This document shows, piece by piece, positions 23,618-32,234 of a stretch of 50,611 nucleotides of DNA. Position numbers and translations under genes: made by a program. The stretch spans positions 1-50,611 of the forward strand of contig DAHUXZ010000017.1 of the NCBI GenBank assembly GCA_027315455.1, in the 5' to 3' direction. Origin of the DNA: Thermoplasmata archaeon. GTDB lineage: Archaea; Thermoplasmatota; Thermoplasmata; Lutacidiplasmatales; UBA184. Below the pieces are notes generated by a model. That model had not been told where the DNA came from. It saw nothing but the letters and a program-made list of their open reading frames with translations, and did no database searches. Each line of letters starts with the position of its first letter. Positions within the stretch are counted from its first letter, which is position 1.

Positions 23618-25169
23618 GCTCGGGGCCGCCGCGCCGCTGGCGCAGGACGTACCGTTGGGCCTTCTGGTTCGCCGTCTTCGGGATCTCGTCGATGAACTCG
23701 ATGAACCGGGGCACCATGAAGAACGGAAGCCGCTCCGCGAGGAACTCGAAGAGCGCGCGGGGTTCGACGCTCTGGCCGGGGCGCAACTGGACGAACGCCT
23801 TGACGTCCTCCTCGCCGAGGGGGGACGGGACGCCGACCACAACGGACTCGAAGACCGCGGGGTGGCGGTTGAGCGCCTGCTCGACATCGTACGGGGCGAG
23901 GTTCTCGCCGCGCCGGCGGATGACGTCCTTCTTCCGGTCGATGAAGTAGAAGTAGCCGTCGGCGTCGCGGGTGACGTAGTCGCCGGTGTGGAACCAGAGG
24001 TTCCGCCAGGCCTCGACGGTCTGCTCGGCCTTCTGGTGGTAGCCGAGGAACATCGAGAACGGCGCGCGCGGCCGGACGACGAGCTCGCCCCGGGTGCCGG
24101 TCGGAACCGGCCGGTCCTGGTCGTCGACGACCTCGGCCTCGACGAACCCGAGCGGCGTCCCGACCGACCCGACGCGGACGTGAGCGGGCGGGTTCATCAA
24201 CGTCGTGCACCCGCACTCCGTCATCCCGTAGAGCTCGATGATCGTCAGGCCGAATCGGCGTTCGAACTCGGGCCAGACCTCGCGCGTCGTGCCCGCGGTC
24301 AGCGCGACCCGGACCGAGTGGCCCTGGTCCGTCGGTCGTGCCGGCTGTTTGAACAGGACGTTGACCATCGAGATCAGGAGCGAGACGTGCGTGGCGCCGA
24401 GGCGCGAGGCCGTCTCCCAGTACGCGGAGGCGTGGAACCGCTCGTCGTAGGCCGCGGTCAGGTCGTTGAGGAGCGCCGAGAGGGTCGTCATCTCCTGCGC
24501 GTTGCAGTGGAACAGCGGGAGCGCGGTGAACAGCACCGCGTCGGGGTGGAGCCGGCTGCGGGCCGCGATCTCGGCGGCGGTGCGGAGCGGTTTGGCGTGC
24601 GGGATGATCGCGCCCTTCGGCGGCCCGGTCGTCCCGCTCGTGTAGAGGATCGCCGCGGGCTCCCAGGGCATGGGGGCCGGCACCGCGGGGACCGGGCGTT
24701 CCTCCTCGAGTTCGGCCCACGGCAAGGCATCCCCTTCGGGACCGGACGGGCGCTCGGGGGAGGGCACTACCCACTCGCGGGCGATGGGCAGTCCCGACCG
24801 GAGCGGCCGGTACGCTTCGTAGAGCCGGGCGTCGATGACCAGGCCCTTCGCGCCGGAGTCGTTCAGCTCGTAGCCGAGGAGATCGCCTTTGAGGGCCGTG
24901 TTGAGCGGGACGAACACCGCCCCGAGCTTCGCGGTCCCGAACCACAGGTCGAGGAACTCCGGGCAGTTGAACAGGAGCGCGGCGACCCGGTCGCCCCGGG
25001 CGATCCCGTGCGCCGCGAGACCGGCCGCGACCCGGTCGCTCCGCCGGTCGAGCTCGGCATAGGAGATCTCGCGGTCCGCGAATCGGAGGGCGATGCGGTC
25101 CCCGTTGCGCCGGGCCTTCTCGCGGACGAGGGTGGCGAGGTCGTGGAACCCTGGGTCCGGAACGGCCAT
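23577..25169 (-). CDS. Acyl-CoA synthetase / AMP-dependent ligase (CaiC-like)
   Basis: 530 residues of the ANL superfamily, activating a carboxylic acid with ATP and CoA. Motifs: AAILYTSGTTGPPKGAII (P-loop A3), ELYGMTECGCTTLMNP (A5), WFHTGDYVTRDADGYFYFID (A7), RKKDVIRRRGENLAPYDVE (A8 hinge) and the catalytic Lys in KTANQKAQRYVL near the end. The RRRGENLAP hinge is typical of crotonobetaine/carnitine- and medium-chain-type ligases. ATG 25169 has CTTAAG centred 26 nt upstream. With the thiolase, dehydrogenase and SCP2 genes it suggests acyl-CoA metabolism in this region. Confidence 0.92.
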   Translation of the reverse strand: MAVPDPGFHDLATLVREKARRNGDRIALRFADREISYAELDRRSDRVAAGLAAHGIARGDRVAALLFNCPEFLDLWFGTAKLGAVFVPLNTALKGDLLGYELNDSGAKGLVIDARLYEAYRPLRSGLPIAREWVVPSPERPSGPEGDALPWAELEEERPVPAVPAPMPWEPAAILYTSGTTGPPKGAIIPHAKPLRTAAEIAARSRLHPDAVLFTALPLFHCNAQEMTTLSALLNDLTAAYDERFHASAYWETASRLGATHVSLLISMVNVLFKQPARPTDQGHSVRVALTAGTTREVWPEFERRFGLTIIELYGMTECGCTTLMNPPAHVRVGSVGTPLGFVEAEVVDDQDRPVPTGTRGELVVRPRAPFSMFLGYHQKAEQTVEAWRNLWFHTGDYVTRDADGYFYFIDRKKDVIRRRGENLAPYDVEQALNRHPAVFESVVVGVPSPLGEEDVKAFVQLRPGQSVEPRALFEFLAERLPFFMVPRFIEFIDEIPKTANQKAQRYVLRQRRGGPEHDREALGIVLRRP

Positions 25170-25191
25170 CCGCTGGGCGAGCCGACCTGGC

Positions 25192-25199
25192 CCTTAAGG
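25192..25199 (-). promoter_or_regulatory. TATA-like box of the acyl-CoA ligase gene
   Basis: CCTTAAGG is centred 26 nt before ATG 25169. Confidence 0.45.
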
Positions 25200-25252
25200 G
25201 TTGGCGGGACGGCCATCCAAGGCGTCTTAGGGGATGGACCGTAGCGGTCGGC

Positions 25253-25705
25253 ATGCACCGGTTCAGCCGTCCGTTCCGGCCCGGCCGCCCGGCGATCGCG
25301 GAGATCGCGAGCGGGGCCGTCGTGACCTCCCGCCGCGACGGCCGCATCCTCCTGCTGCACCTGGCCGGCGAGGACCGCTGGTGCCTCCCCAAGGGTCACG
25401 TGGAGCCCGGCGAGTCGCTCCGCGCCGCAGCTCGCCGAGAGGTGCGCGAGGAGACCGGTCTTCGCCGGTTCGCGCTCGGTGCCGAGATCGTGGAGGTCCA
25501 CTACCGGTTCTACGACATGCGCCGGCGCGTGAACGTGGTGAAGACCGTGGTCTACTTTCGGGCCTCGACGACCGTGACGCGGGTGCGACGGGAGCCACTG
25601 TTCGACGACGACCGGTGGGTCACCCTCGCGCAGGCCCACCGCCTTGTGCCGTACGCCACGGAGCGGGCCGTCCTCCGCGCGACGGCCGCTCGGCGACGCC
25701 GCTGA
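25253..25705 (+). CDS. Nudix hydrolase
   Basis: 150 residues. The complete Nudix box GX5EX7REUXEEXGU occupies residues 48-70 (GHVEPGESLRAAARREVREE then TGL), preceded by WCLPKG. Nudix enzymes cleave nucleoside diphosphates linked to another group; DRWCLPKGHVEPGES resembles the MutT/Ap4A-hydrolase side of the family, but the substrate is not predictable. ATG 25253 has CTTAGG centred about 25 nt upstream, so it is probably leaderless. It is divergent from the acyl-CoA ligase. Confidence 0.9.
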   Translation: MHRFSRPFRPGRPAIAEIASGAVVTSRRDGRILLLHLAGEDRWCLPKGHVEPGESLRAAARREVREETGLRRFALGAEIVEVHYRFYDMRRRVNVVKTVVYFRASTTVTRVRREPLFDDDRWVTLAQAHRLVPYATERAVLRATAARRRR

Positions 25706-25796
25706 GGGGCGGCGGGATAGGTCACCGCGCTCCGCACGGCGGAAGGTGCCGGTGGCGCCCGTGGGAATCGACCAGAACTACTGGGCGGTCATGCCG

Positions 25797-25810
25797 GGAA
25801 GGGGTTGGCC
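25797..25810 (-). terminator. Hairpin plus CCAACCCCTTCC 3' element
   Basis: Downstream of the minus-strand surface-protein gene (stop 25850) the transcript would carry GGGCCGG-AACGA-CCGGCCC, then GGCCAACCCCTTCC. A closely similar CCAACCCTTTCC element follows the genes ending at 29617 and 42280. A 3'-end-forming role is inference. Confidence 0.35.
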
Positions 25811-25849
25811 GGGCCGGTCGTTCCGGCCCGGTCCCAGGTCGGGGGCGGA

Positions 25850-27271
25850 TCAGGGGCTTCGGGGCGGCGGTCGCGTCTCCGGCGCCGGGGGCGTCAGCGG
25901 CGCGGGCGGCGGCTCGTGGTACGCTCCGGCGGGCGGGACGATCGCCGGGCGGGACGCGTCGAGCCGGTTGCCCGCGCGGCGCTTCGCCCAGACACGGTAC
26001 TCGATGACGCTCACCGAACCGACGGCCGCAAGGACCACCAGCCCGATCACCGCCACGACGAACCCAACGCCGCCACCGAAGAGGCCCGCCGCGGAACCGG
26101 CCGGGCAGGCGCTCACGAGGCAGGAGGAGGCCGACTGGGCGCTCGCGACCGACTCCGGCTGGGCCTGGACGTAGGTCGGCGCAGCGGACGCCGCGGGCGC
26201 GGGTCCGGCGGTCGCGGCCGCGTCCGTCGGCAGGCTCGAGTCGTCCGAGCCGAAGTTCGAGGCGGCTGCGACGACGTGCAGGTGGTGGAAGCCGTCGATG
26301 CTGACGTCCACGTTCGAGGTGAAGTCGGTCTCCCCGCCCAGGATGTGCGAGCCGAGCAGGTGGTCGTCCCCGTTGAACAGGTCGGAGTCGTGCGGCACCA
26401 GGATGACCCCGTCATGGTCGTCGAACGGACCCGAGAGGGTGATCCCGAGCGCCGGAACGGTCTGCCCGTTGCGGAGCGTGATCGTGCCCGTGTCCTGGCC
26501 CTGGAGGCCGAGGGTCCCGTTGCCCGTGACGCTGCCGTTGGCGTTCAGCGCGCCGGTCGCGGCCGCGCCGGTGAACGGCGTGTGGCTGTAGGAGATCGCG
26601 AGGTCCCAGCCGCCCGATGCCGTGTAGGCGCTCGAGGAGTTCCACCTCGAGCCGACCGTGAGGTTGAGCGGGACGAGGCCGAGCGCCGGGGAGAGCGCGA
26701 CGGAGGCGTGGGTCGAGCCGGCGGCAAAGAAGGTCGAGGTCGCCGTGCGCGCCGCGCCGCCGAGGGGCAGGGTGAGCGCGAGGTGCTCGGAGAGGTTCGC
26801 CGCGCCCTGGACCTGGGCGTTCTCGAGCCCGATCGCCGGGACGGCCGAGCCGTTCTCGTAGACCGTCGCGAGGGCGGTGAGGTTCGCGAACCCGGCATCC
26901 TTCGACCATCCCGAGATGTTCAGGATGCCGAGGACCGTAGGGCTCGAGCAGCTCGGGGAGCAGAACCGGGAGGCGAAGGTCGCCGCCATCGTCCGCTGGG
27001 CCTCGAGCTGGACGCCGCCGAGCGTGGTGTTCGTCGCCGTGTAGATGACCTGCCAGCCGAAGAACGCCTGCGAGGAGTACGTCGCGTTCGGCAGGGTCAC
27101 GCTCACGTTCACCCACTTCTGCGCGCCGTAGGCCCACTGCTGGGGCGTCGAACTGCCCAGCGGGACCGCCGAGGCGCTGGCGGGGGACACGAGCGCGGGG
27201 GCGACCAGGAACGCGACGAGCGCGGCCCCGATCACCACGAGCGTTCCCATCGTTCGTCCGAGGTGCTGCAT
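25850..27271 (-). CDS. Exported surface protein, signal peptide and C-terminal membrane anchor
   Basis: 473 residues. A signal segment (GTLVVIGAALVAFLVAPALV, 9-28) is followed by an Asn/Ser/Thr-rich beta-type ectodomain with many N-glycosylation sequons (NVS, NAT, NTT, NLT, NSS, NGS). A single C-terminal membrane helix (GVGFVVAVIGLVVLAAVGSV) and a Pro-rich cytoplasmic tail complete it. DDHDGVILVPHDSDLFNGDD followed by HLLGSHILGG is an acidic/His stretch that could bind metal. Architecture and several motifs recall the protein at 42280-43743, so they are probably distant paralogues. AGTATATC near 27328-27336 and AAGGA before ATG 27271 suggest a leadered transcript. Function unknown. Confidence 0.8.
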   Translation of the reverse strand: MQHLGRTMGTLVVIGAALVAFLVAPALVSPASASAVPLGSSTPQQWAYGAQKWVNVSVTLPNATYSSQAFFGWQVIYTATNTTLGGVQLEAQRTMAATFASRFCSPSCSSPTVLGILNISGWSKDAGFANLTALATVYENGSAVPAIGLENAQVQGAANLSEHLALTLPLGGAARTATSTFFAAGSTHASVALSPALGLVPLNLTVGSRWNSSSAYTASGGWDLAISYSHTPFTGAAATGALNANGSVTGNGTLGLQGQDTGTITLRNGQTVPALGITLSGPFDDHDGVILVPHDSDLFNGDDHLLGSHILGGETDFTSNVDVSIDGFHHLHVVAAASNFGSDDSSLPTDAAATAGPAPAASAAPTYVQAQPESVASAQSASSCLVSACPAGSAAGLFGGGVGFVVAVIGLVVLAAVGSVSVIEYRVWAKRRAGNRLDASRPAIVPPAGAYHEPPPAPLTPPAPETRPPPRSP

Positions 27272-27405
27272 GGTGGTTGGTTCCTTCGCGGAGGCACTCC
27301 GCTGGACCCTCCGACCTCGGAAATGGGGGATATACTCCTGTTCCGTTTCAGGCGCCGCGCCTTGGACCGCTTGCTACGGTGTGACAGGGCGACGGGGCGG
27401 GGACG

Positions 27406-29076
27406 TCAGGGAGGCCCGGGAATGCGGAAGCGCGCGCCCCGCGCGATCGCGACCGACTCCGGGTAGCCCGCATCGGCGTGGCGGGCGACCCCGAGCGCGG
27501 GGTCGTTGTGGAGCGTCCGACCGAGGCGGCGGTCGGCGTCCTTCGTTCCGTCGGCGACGATGACGAGGCCCCCGTGGATCGAATTGCCGATCCCGACGCC
27601 GCCGCCGTGGTGGACCGATACCCAGGACGCTCCGCTCACGGCGTTGAGGAGGGCATTGAGGATCGGCCAGTCGGCGATCGCGTCGGAGCCGTCCCGCATC
27701 CGCTCGGTCTCGCGGTAGGGGCTCGCGACGCTCCCGGTATCGTGGTGGTCGCGGCCGATGGCGATGGGGGCCGTGACCTCGCCCGCGGCGACGAGGTCGT
27801 TGACCAGGTGGCCGAACCGTTCGCGGTCGCCGTAGCCCATGTAGCAGATGCGCGCCGGAAGGCCCTGGAAACGGACCCGCTCGCCCGCGAGGCGGATCCA
27901 TCGCGTGAGCGACGTGTTCTCCGAGAACTCCCGTAGGATCATCGCGTCGATCCGCCGGATGTCCCCGGGCTCGCCGCTTAGCGCCACCCAACGGAACGGC
28001 CCGCTCCCGACGGCGAAGAGGGGGCGGATGTAGGCGGGCACGTAGCCCGGAATGTCGAAGGCGTTCGGTACGCCGGCCTCGCGCGCCTGGGCGCGGAAGT
28101 TGTTGCCGTAGTCGAACGCCTTCGCCCCGCGCCCGATCAGATCGAGGATCGCGCGCGCCTCGGCCGCGATCGACGCGAGGACCTCGCGACGGTAGCGGGG
28201 CGGGTCCTCGGCGCGAAGCGTCGCGGCCTGCGCGAGGGTGACACCGCGCGGGATGTACCCGACGCTGAGGTCGTGCGCCGCGGTCTGGTCGGAGACGATA
28301 TCGGGGGTCACCCCCCGGCGGACGAGCTCGGGGTAGACATCGGCCGCGTTCGCCTCCAGCCCCACCGAGAGGGGCTTCCCGGCCGCCACGGCCCCGCGGA
28401 CGCGGGCGAGCGCGTCATCGAGGTCCGTCGCGGCGATATCGAGGTACTCCTTGGAGAGCCGCCGGTCGATCGCGCGACGGTCGACGTCGACGATCAGCGC
28501 GACGCCACCGAGCAAGGTCACGGCGAGCGGCTGGGCCCCGCCCATCTCGCCGAGCCCGGAGGAGAGCATCCATCGGCCGGCAAGGTCGTGCGAGGAGAAC
28601 TCGATGCGCGCGAGCGAGGCCAGGGTCTCGTAGGTGCCCTGGAGGATCCCCTGGGTGCCGATGTAGATCCAGCTTCCCGCGGTCATCTGGCCGTACATGG
28701 TGAGCCCGCGGGCCTCGAGGTCCCAGAACGTCTCGTCGGTGGCCCACCGGGGGACCAGCAGCGCGTTCGCGATGAGGACGCGCGGCGCCTCCGGGTGCGT
28801 CGGGAAGACGCCCACCGGTTTTCCCGACTGGACGACGAGCGTCTCGTCGGGGCCGAGGGTCCGCAACGTCGCCACGATGCGGTCGTACGCCCCCCAGTCC
28901 CGGGCCGCCTTCCCGCGGCCGCCATAGACGATCAGATGTTCGGGATCGCGGGCCACCTCGGGGTCCAGATTGTTCATCAGGAGCCGAAGCGCGGCTTCCT
29001 GCGACCAACCGCGGCATTCGAGCTGCGGCCCGCGCGGCGCGTGGATCGGGGGCCGCGGCGACTCCCGTTCCGGCAC
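27406..29076 (-). CDS. hutU: Urocanate hydratase
   Basis: 556 residues, the normal length, from GTG 29076. It converts urocanate to 4-imidazolone-5-propionate in histidine breakdown, using tightly bound NAD. Visible family blocks are [80 protein letters not shown] and the C-terminal [21 protein letters not shown] longer open frame exists upstream, but GTG 29076 matches the family N-terminus and has TCATACC centred 26 nt upstream. Neither histidase nor imidazolonepropionase is in the window, so the pathway partners lie elsewhere. Confidence 0.95.
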   Translation of the reverse strand: MPERESPRPPIHAPRGPQLECRGWSQEAALRLLMNNLDPEVARDPEHLIVYGGRGKAARDWGAYDRIVATLRTLGPDETLVVQSGKPVGVFPTHPEAPRVLIANALLVPRWATDETFWDLEARGLTMYGQMTAGSWIYIGTQGILQGTYETLASLARIEFSSHDLAGRWMLSSGLGEMGGAQPLAVTLLGGVALIVDVDRRAIDRRLSKEYLDIAATDLDDALARVRGAVAAGKPLSVGLEANAADVYPELVRRGVTPDIVSDQTAAHDLSVGYIPRGVTLAQAATLRAEDPPRYRREVLASIAAEARAILDLIGRGAKAFDYGNNFRAQAREAGVPNAFDIPGYVPAYIRPLFAVGSGPFRWVALSGEPGDIRRIDAMILREFSENTSLTRWIRLAGERVRFQGLPARICYMGYGDRERFGHLVNDLVAAGEVTAPIAIGRDHHDTGSVASPYRETERMRDGSDAIADWPILNALLNAVSGASWVSVHHGGGVGIGNSIHGGLVIVADGTKDADRRLGRTLHNDPALGVARHADAGYPESVAIARGARFRIPGPP

Positions 29077-29100
29077 GCCGTCGGGGACGTCGGGACGGGG

Positions 29101-29105
29101 TATGA
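29101..29105 (-). promoter_or_regulatory. TATA-like box of hutU
   Basis: Minus-strand CTCATACC is centred 26 nt before GTG 29076 and supports that start. Confidence 0.45.
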
Positions 29106-29233
29106 GGCTTGGGGCCCGAAGCCCCCGCGAGGCGCGGCCGGCGCACCGGGCGCGACCGCGCCCGGGACCGGGAAGCGGGGCACGGGCACAAGTAGGGGAA
29201 GGCTCTCCCGGCCGCGGGGGAGGACGCCCCGTC

Positions 29234-29306
29234 GCCGCCATAGCTCAGTCGGTAGAGCGGCTGATTTGTAATCAGCAGGTCGGGAGTTCGATCCTCTCTG
29301 GCGGCT
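29234..29306 (+). tRNA. tRNA-Thr(TGT), no intron
   Basis: Acceptor GCCGCCA / TGGCGGC is fully paired, with U73 discriminator at 29306 and no CCA. The D-arm is TAGCTCAGTCGGTAGAGC, the anticodon stem GCTGA / TCAGC around TTTGTAA (anticodon TGT at 29267-29269), and the T-arm GGGAG-TTCGATC-CTCTC with one G-U pair. It is 73 nt long and, unlike the two tRNA-Ser genes, is uninterrupted. Confidence 0.95.
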
Positions 29307-29616
29307 GTCTCCGGTACGGCCCCTGGCGATGGAGACGAGGTCCGCCGGCTCCACCGAGGGTCGAGCGCCGGCGCGGCGTCGGCCCTACGCCCCCGCCTCC
29401 GGTGTCCATTCCGCCCACCGGACGCCGGCTCGCTCTCCCCTCACGTGTGCCGGAGGGGTGGATTACGCCCCCGGGGACGCGCGAGACTACCGTGCCCACG
29501 ATCCGGAAGCCGATCGTCGGGGCCCGCGGGAGCACGGCGCGGAGGGAATGCCCGTGCCCATCGTATGCGCGGAAGAAGGAGGGAGGAAAGGGTTGGCCGC
29601 CCGCCGAAGGAGACGC
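29307..29616. other. Intergenic, 310 bp, no gene recognised
   Basis: Between tRNA-Thr and the 3' end of the DUF981-like gene no coding frame with a start motif or family resemblance was found. The stretch contains the minus-strand element GCCAACCCTTTCC (29597-29585) followed by the pyrimidine run CTCCCTCCTTCTTCC, a likely 3' end of the minus-strand gene. Confidence 0.5.
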
Positions 29617-30348
29617 TTACGGCGGGCTCGCCAGGTGCGCGGGCACCGTGTTGCCGATGAAGAACATCGCGGCGATCGCCGCCCCCATCATCACGAGCGC
29701 GAAGACGAGGACGATCGCGGTCGCGTAGCGCGGGACTCCGACCGGGCCCGAGGTCTCGTCGGCGCCCGGGACGACCGGCTGGGCGGCCCGGCGGCCGAGC
29801 CGCGAGAACAGGCCCGCGGGGGCCGGGGTCGCGTCGGCCACGGAGGTCGCCCAGGCCTTCCCGAGGAGCATCCGGTCCGCGACGAGGGTCGCCGGGAAGG
29901 CGAGGATCGCGGCGAGGCCGAACGCGCCGTAGAGAAGGAACATCTCGAGCGGCTCCTTGGTCAGTCCGAGGTGGTACGCCTGGTAGCCGTAGTCGATCGT
30001 GATCGCGCCGGCGACGGCGGAGAAGATCCCCGCGTACTGCAGTCGGGCGTTCAGCAGGATCGAAACGGCCAGCGCGAGGAGGACGAGGCCGAAGACGACG
30101 TAGACATCCGAGAACAGGATGTTGTACGCGCCGGGTAGCGGCCACGCCGCTTCCCCCCACAGCCCGAGACCGAAGACCCCCGCCCCCAAGAAGGCCAGGG
30201 GGGCAGCGGTGCCCTTCAGGCTGGAGCGCAGACCTTCTGCGCCGCGACGCCGGTGTTCGACGAGTCCCATGACCGCTGCGTACGCGACCGTGGCGGCCGC
30301 GAGGAGCAGGGTCACCATCTCCAAGCTCAGCGTGTCCACAAACGCCAT
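29617..30348 (-). CDS. Multi-pass membrane protein, DUF981-like
   Basis: 243 residues with about seven hydrophobic helices, e.g. MVTLLLAAATVAYAAVMGLV, VYVVFGLVLLALAVSILLNA, FLLYGAFGLAAILAFPATLV and AIVLVFALVMMGAAIAAMFF. The middle part (PLPGAYNILFSDVYVVFGLV, IDYGYQAYHLGLTKEPLEMF) resembles archaeal DUF981 membrane proteins of unknown function. An in-frame codon exists 7 residues upstream, but ATG 30348 is preceded by AGGTGA at a good distance, and GCATATAC near 30381-30389 gives a promoter with a short leader. Confidence 0.75.
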   Translation of the reverse strand: MAFVDTLSLEMVTLLLAAATVAYAAVMGLVEHRRRGAEGLRSSLKGTAAPLAFLGAGVFGLGLWGEAAWPLPGAYNILFSDVYVVFGLVLLALAVSILLNARLQYAGIFSAVAGAITIDYGYQAYHLGLTKEPLEMFLLYGAFGLAAILAFPATLVADRMLLGKAWATSVADATPAPAGLFSRLGRRAAQPVVPGADETSGPVGVPRYATAIVLVFALVMMGAAIAAMFFIGNTVPAHLASPP

Positions 30349-30430
30349 GGGCTCACCTGGGCGGGCCATCCTGGCTCGAGGTATATGCCGCGAACGTCAA
30401 CAGCCGTTCACGCGGAGGTGTCGCACGGGT

Positions 30431-31642
30431 CTACGGCCGCGTTCCGGGCGGCGGCGCGCCGCCCTCCCGCCGGACCCAGGTCCCCCCGATCACCCACGGG
30501 GGTTCCGGACCGACCGGCTCCATCGTGTCCGACCGGAAGCGCTCGACGGCCGCCTCATCGACCTCGATCCCGAGCCCCGGTCCGACCGGGATGCGGAACT
30601 CGCCGTTCTCGAGCGCGTAGCCGCGGACGAGCGAGCGCTTCCACTCCGGCCAGCTCGCTTCGAAGCTCTCCTGCAGGAAGAACGTCGGGAGCGTCGCGTC
30701 CATCTGGAGCGTCGCCGCGGTCTGGACCGGCCCGAACGCGTTGTGGTAGGCCACGGGAGCCCCGAAACCGGCCGCCACGCCGGCGATCTCCCGCCCGAAG
30801 GTGAAGCCCCCGGAGTTGGTGATGTCCGGCTGGAGGATGTCGACGAGCCCCCGGCGCAGGAAGCTCAGGAAGTCCGCGGGGGTGAGCAGGCGCTCGCCGA
30901 GCGCGACGGGCGTGCGGACCTGCGCGCGGAACTCGGCCAAGGCGTCGGAGAGCTCCGGCTTGACCGGTTCTTCCATGAAGCGGGGGTGGAAGCGATCGAG
31001 CTCGCGCCCCGCCCGGATCGCGGCCTCGGGGAAGAACCGACCGTGGTATTCGATGAGGAGGTCCACCAGCGGCCCGACCGCCTCCCGGACCGCCTCGACC
31101 CGGCGCGAGGCCGCGGCGAGGCCCTCGGGAGAGAGGGTCCCGTACTGGTCGCCGAACGGGTCGAACTTGAGGGCCGTGAACCCGCGGCCGACCATCGCCC
31201 GCGCCTTCGCGGCGAACTCCTCGGGAGCGATGCAGTCCGAGTACCAGCCGTTCGAGTACGCCCGCACGCGGTCCCGCAGCGCGCCGCCGAGCAGGCGGTG
31301 CACGGGAGCCCCGACCTCGCGGCCGAGCAGGTCCCAGCAGGCGATGTCCACGCCGCTGAGCGCGCTCGTCGCCTCCATCGAGCGCGACTGGTAGAACGAG
31401 TAGCGTCCGAACTCCCGGAACGCGGCCCCCATCTCCGCGAGGTCCCTTCCTTCGTAGAATCGGGCGACCTCGCGCACGCTCTCGAAGACCGGCCGGGTCA
31501 TCAGGGTCGTCGGCGCCTCCCCCCAGCCGACGGCCCCGGACTGCGTGGTGACGCGGACCAGGATCACCGTCGAGCTCCACGGCGACGAGCGTTCCCCTTC
31601 GGGGGCGGCGACTTCCACCGGCTCGACCGATCGGATCTTCAT
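30431..31642 (-). CDS. Enolase-superfamily sugar-acid dehydratase (mandelate racemase/MLE type)
   Basis: 403 residues. The N-terminal capping domain (MKIRSVEPVEVAAPEGERSS) is followed by a TIM barrel. Catalytic features are LKFDPFGDQ (K-x-D base region), LLIEYHGRF and FMEEPVKPE and ALGERLL (metal ligands), ILQPDITNSGG and YHNAFGPVQTAA with its His. These fit gluconate/galactonate-type dehydratases that feed the non-phosphorylating Entner-Doudoroff route in archaea, but exact substrate cannot be read from sequence. ATG 31642 lies 64 bp after the peroxiredoxin gene on the same strand. Confidence 0.88.
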   Translation of the reverse strand: MKIRSVEPVEVAAPEGERSSPWSSTVILVRVTTQSGAVGWGEAPTTLMTRPVFESVREVARFYEGRDLAEMGAAFREFGRYSFYQSRSMEATSALSGVDIACWDLLGREVGAPVHRLLGGALRDRVRAYSNGWYSDCIAPEEFAAKARAMVGRGFTALKFDPFGDQYGTLSPEGLAAASRRVEAVREAVGPLVDLLIEYHGRFFPEAAIRAGRELDRFHPRFMEEPVKPELSDALAEFRAQVRTPVALGERLLTPADFLSFLRRGLVDILQPDITNSGGFTFGREIAGVAAGFGAPVAYHNAFGPVQTAATLQMDATLPTFFLQESFEASWPEWKRSLVRGYALENGEFRIPVGPGLGIEVDEAAVERFRSDTMEPVGPEPPWVIGGTWVRREGGAPPPGTRP

Positions 31643-31706
31643 CGTTCCCTTTGGCCCCGCCCGACCGTGGCCCGGCGCGACCGGCGGGCGAGAGCCGAGG
31701 GCGATT

Positions 31707-32207
31707 TTACGGTTCGCCCTTGGCGACGCTCGACGACGGCCCTGTCTCCGGCGATCCGGTGAGGGCCCCCTGTCGGCCCGCCCATTCGCGGGCCGCAGCC
31801 AGGTGCGGGCCGACGAGCATCGACTGGACGACCCGTTCGACACGGAGGTCCGGGTCGAGGAGGAACGTCACGCGCCGGGCGAGTCCGAAGCTTCCCAGCA
31901 CGTCGTACCGTCGCGCGATCTCGCGCCCGGCATCGGCGATCAGGGCGAACGGCACGGCGCAGCGCTCGGCGAAGGAGCGCTGGGCATCGACGGTGTCCAC
32001 GCTCACGCCGACCAGCCGGATCCCCCGGCGAGCGAACTCGTCGTGGTGGCTCGTGAACTCCCGGGCCTCCCGGGTGCAGCCGGGCGTGTTCGCCTTGGGG
32101 TAGAAGTAGAGGATGACGGGGGCGCCGCGGAGCGAGGAGAGCCGGAACGGCGCGCCGGCGGCGTCGACCCCTTCGAAGTCCGGGGCGAGCTCTCCCACGG
32201 TCGGCAT
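31707..32207 (-). CDS. Peroxiredoxin of the Bcp/PrxQ family (1-Cys)
   Basis: 166 residues. VGELAPDFEGVDAAG and VILYFYPKANTPGCTREAREF give the peroxidatic C44. The resolving Cys five residues later found in many Bcp proteins is absent (Arg49), so this is a 1-Cys type or uses another thiol. It reduces peroxides with thioredoxin-like donors in the cytosol. ATG 32207 has GAAATAGG centred 26 nt upstream, a leaderless promoter. The last 20 residues are a Ser/Gly-rich tail. Confidence 0.92.
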   Translation of the reverse strand: MPTVGELAPDFEGVDAAGAPFRLSSLRGAPVILYFYPKANTPGCTREAREFTSHHDEFARRGIRLVGVSVDTVDAQRSFAERCAVPFALIADAGREIARRYDVLGSFGLARRVTFLLDPDLRVERVVQSMLVGPHLAAAREWAGRQGALTGSPETGPSSSVAKGEP

Positions 32208-32234
32208 CGGTCCCGGTAGCCGCCCTCGCCTATT

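Noticed and set aside
23247-25244. 665-codon plus-strand frame opposite the acyl-CoA ligase
   Set aside because: All ANL-superfamily motifs are on the minus strand.
29076-29241. Extended N-terminus of hutU and a shorter upstream promoter
   Set aside because: The extension would overlap the divergent tRNA-Thr gene, and family length is reached from GTG 29076.
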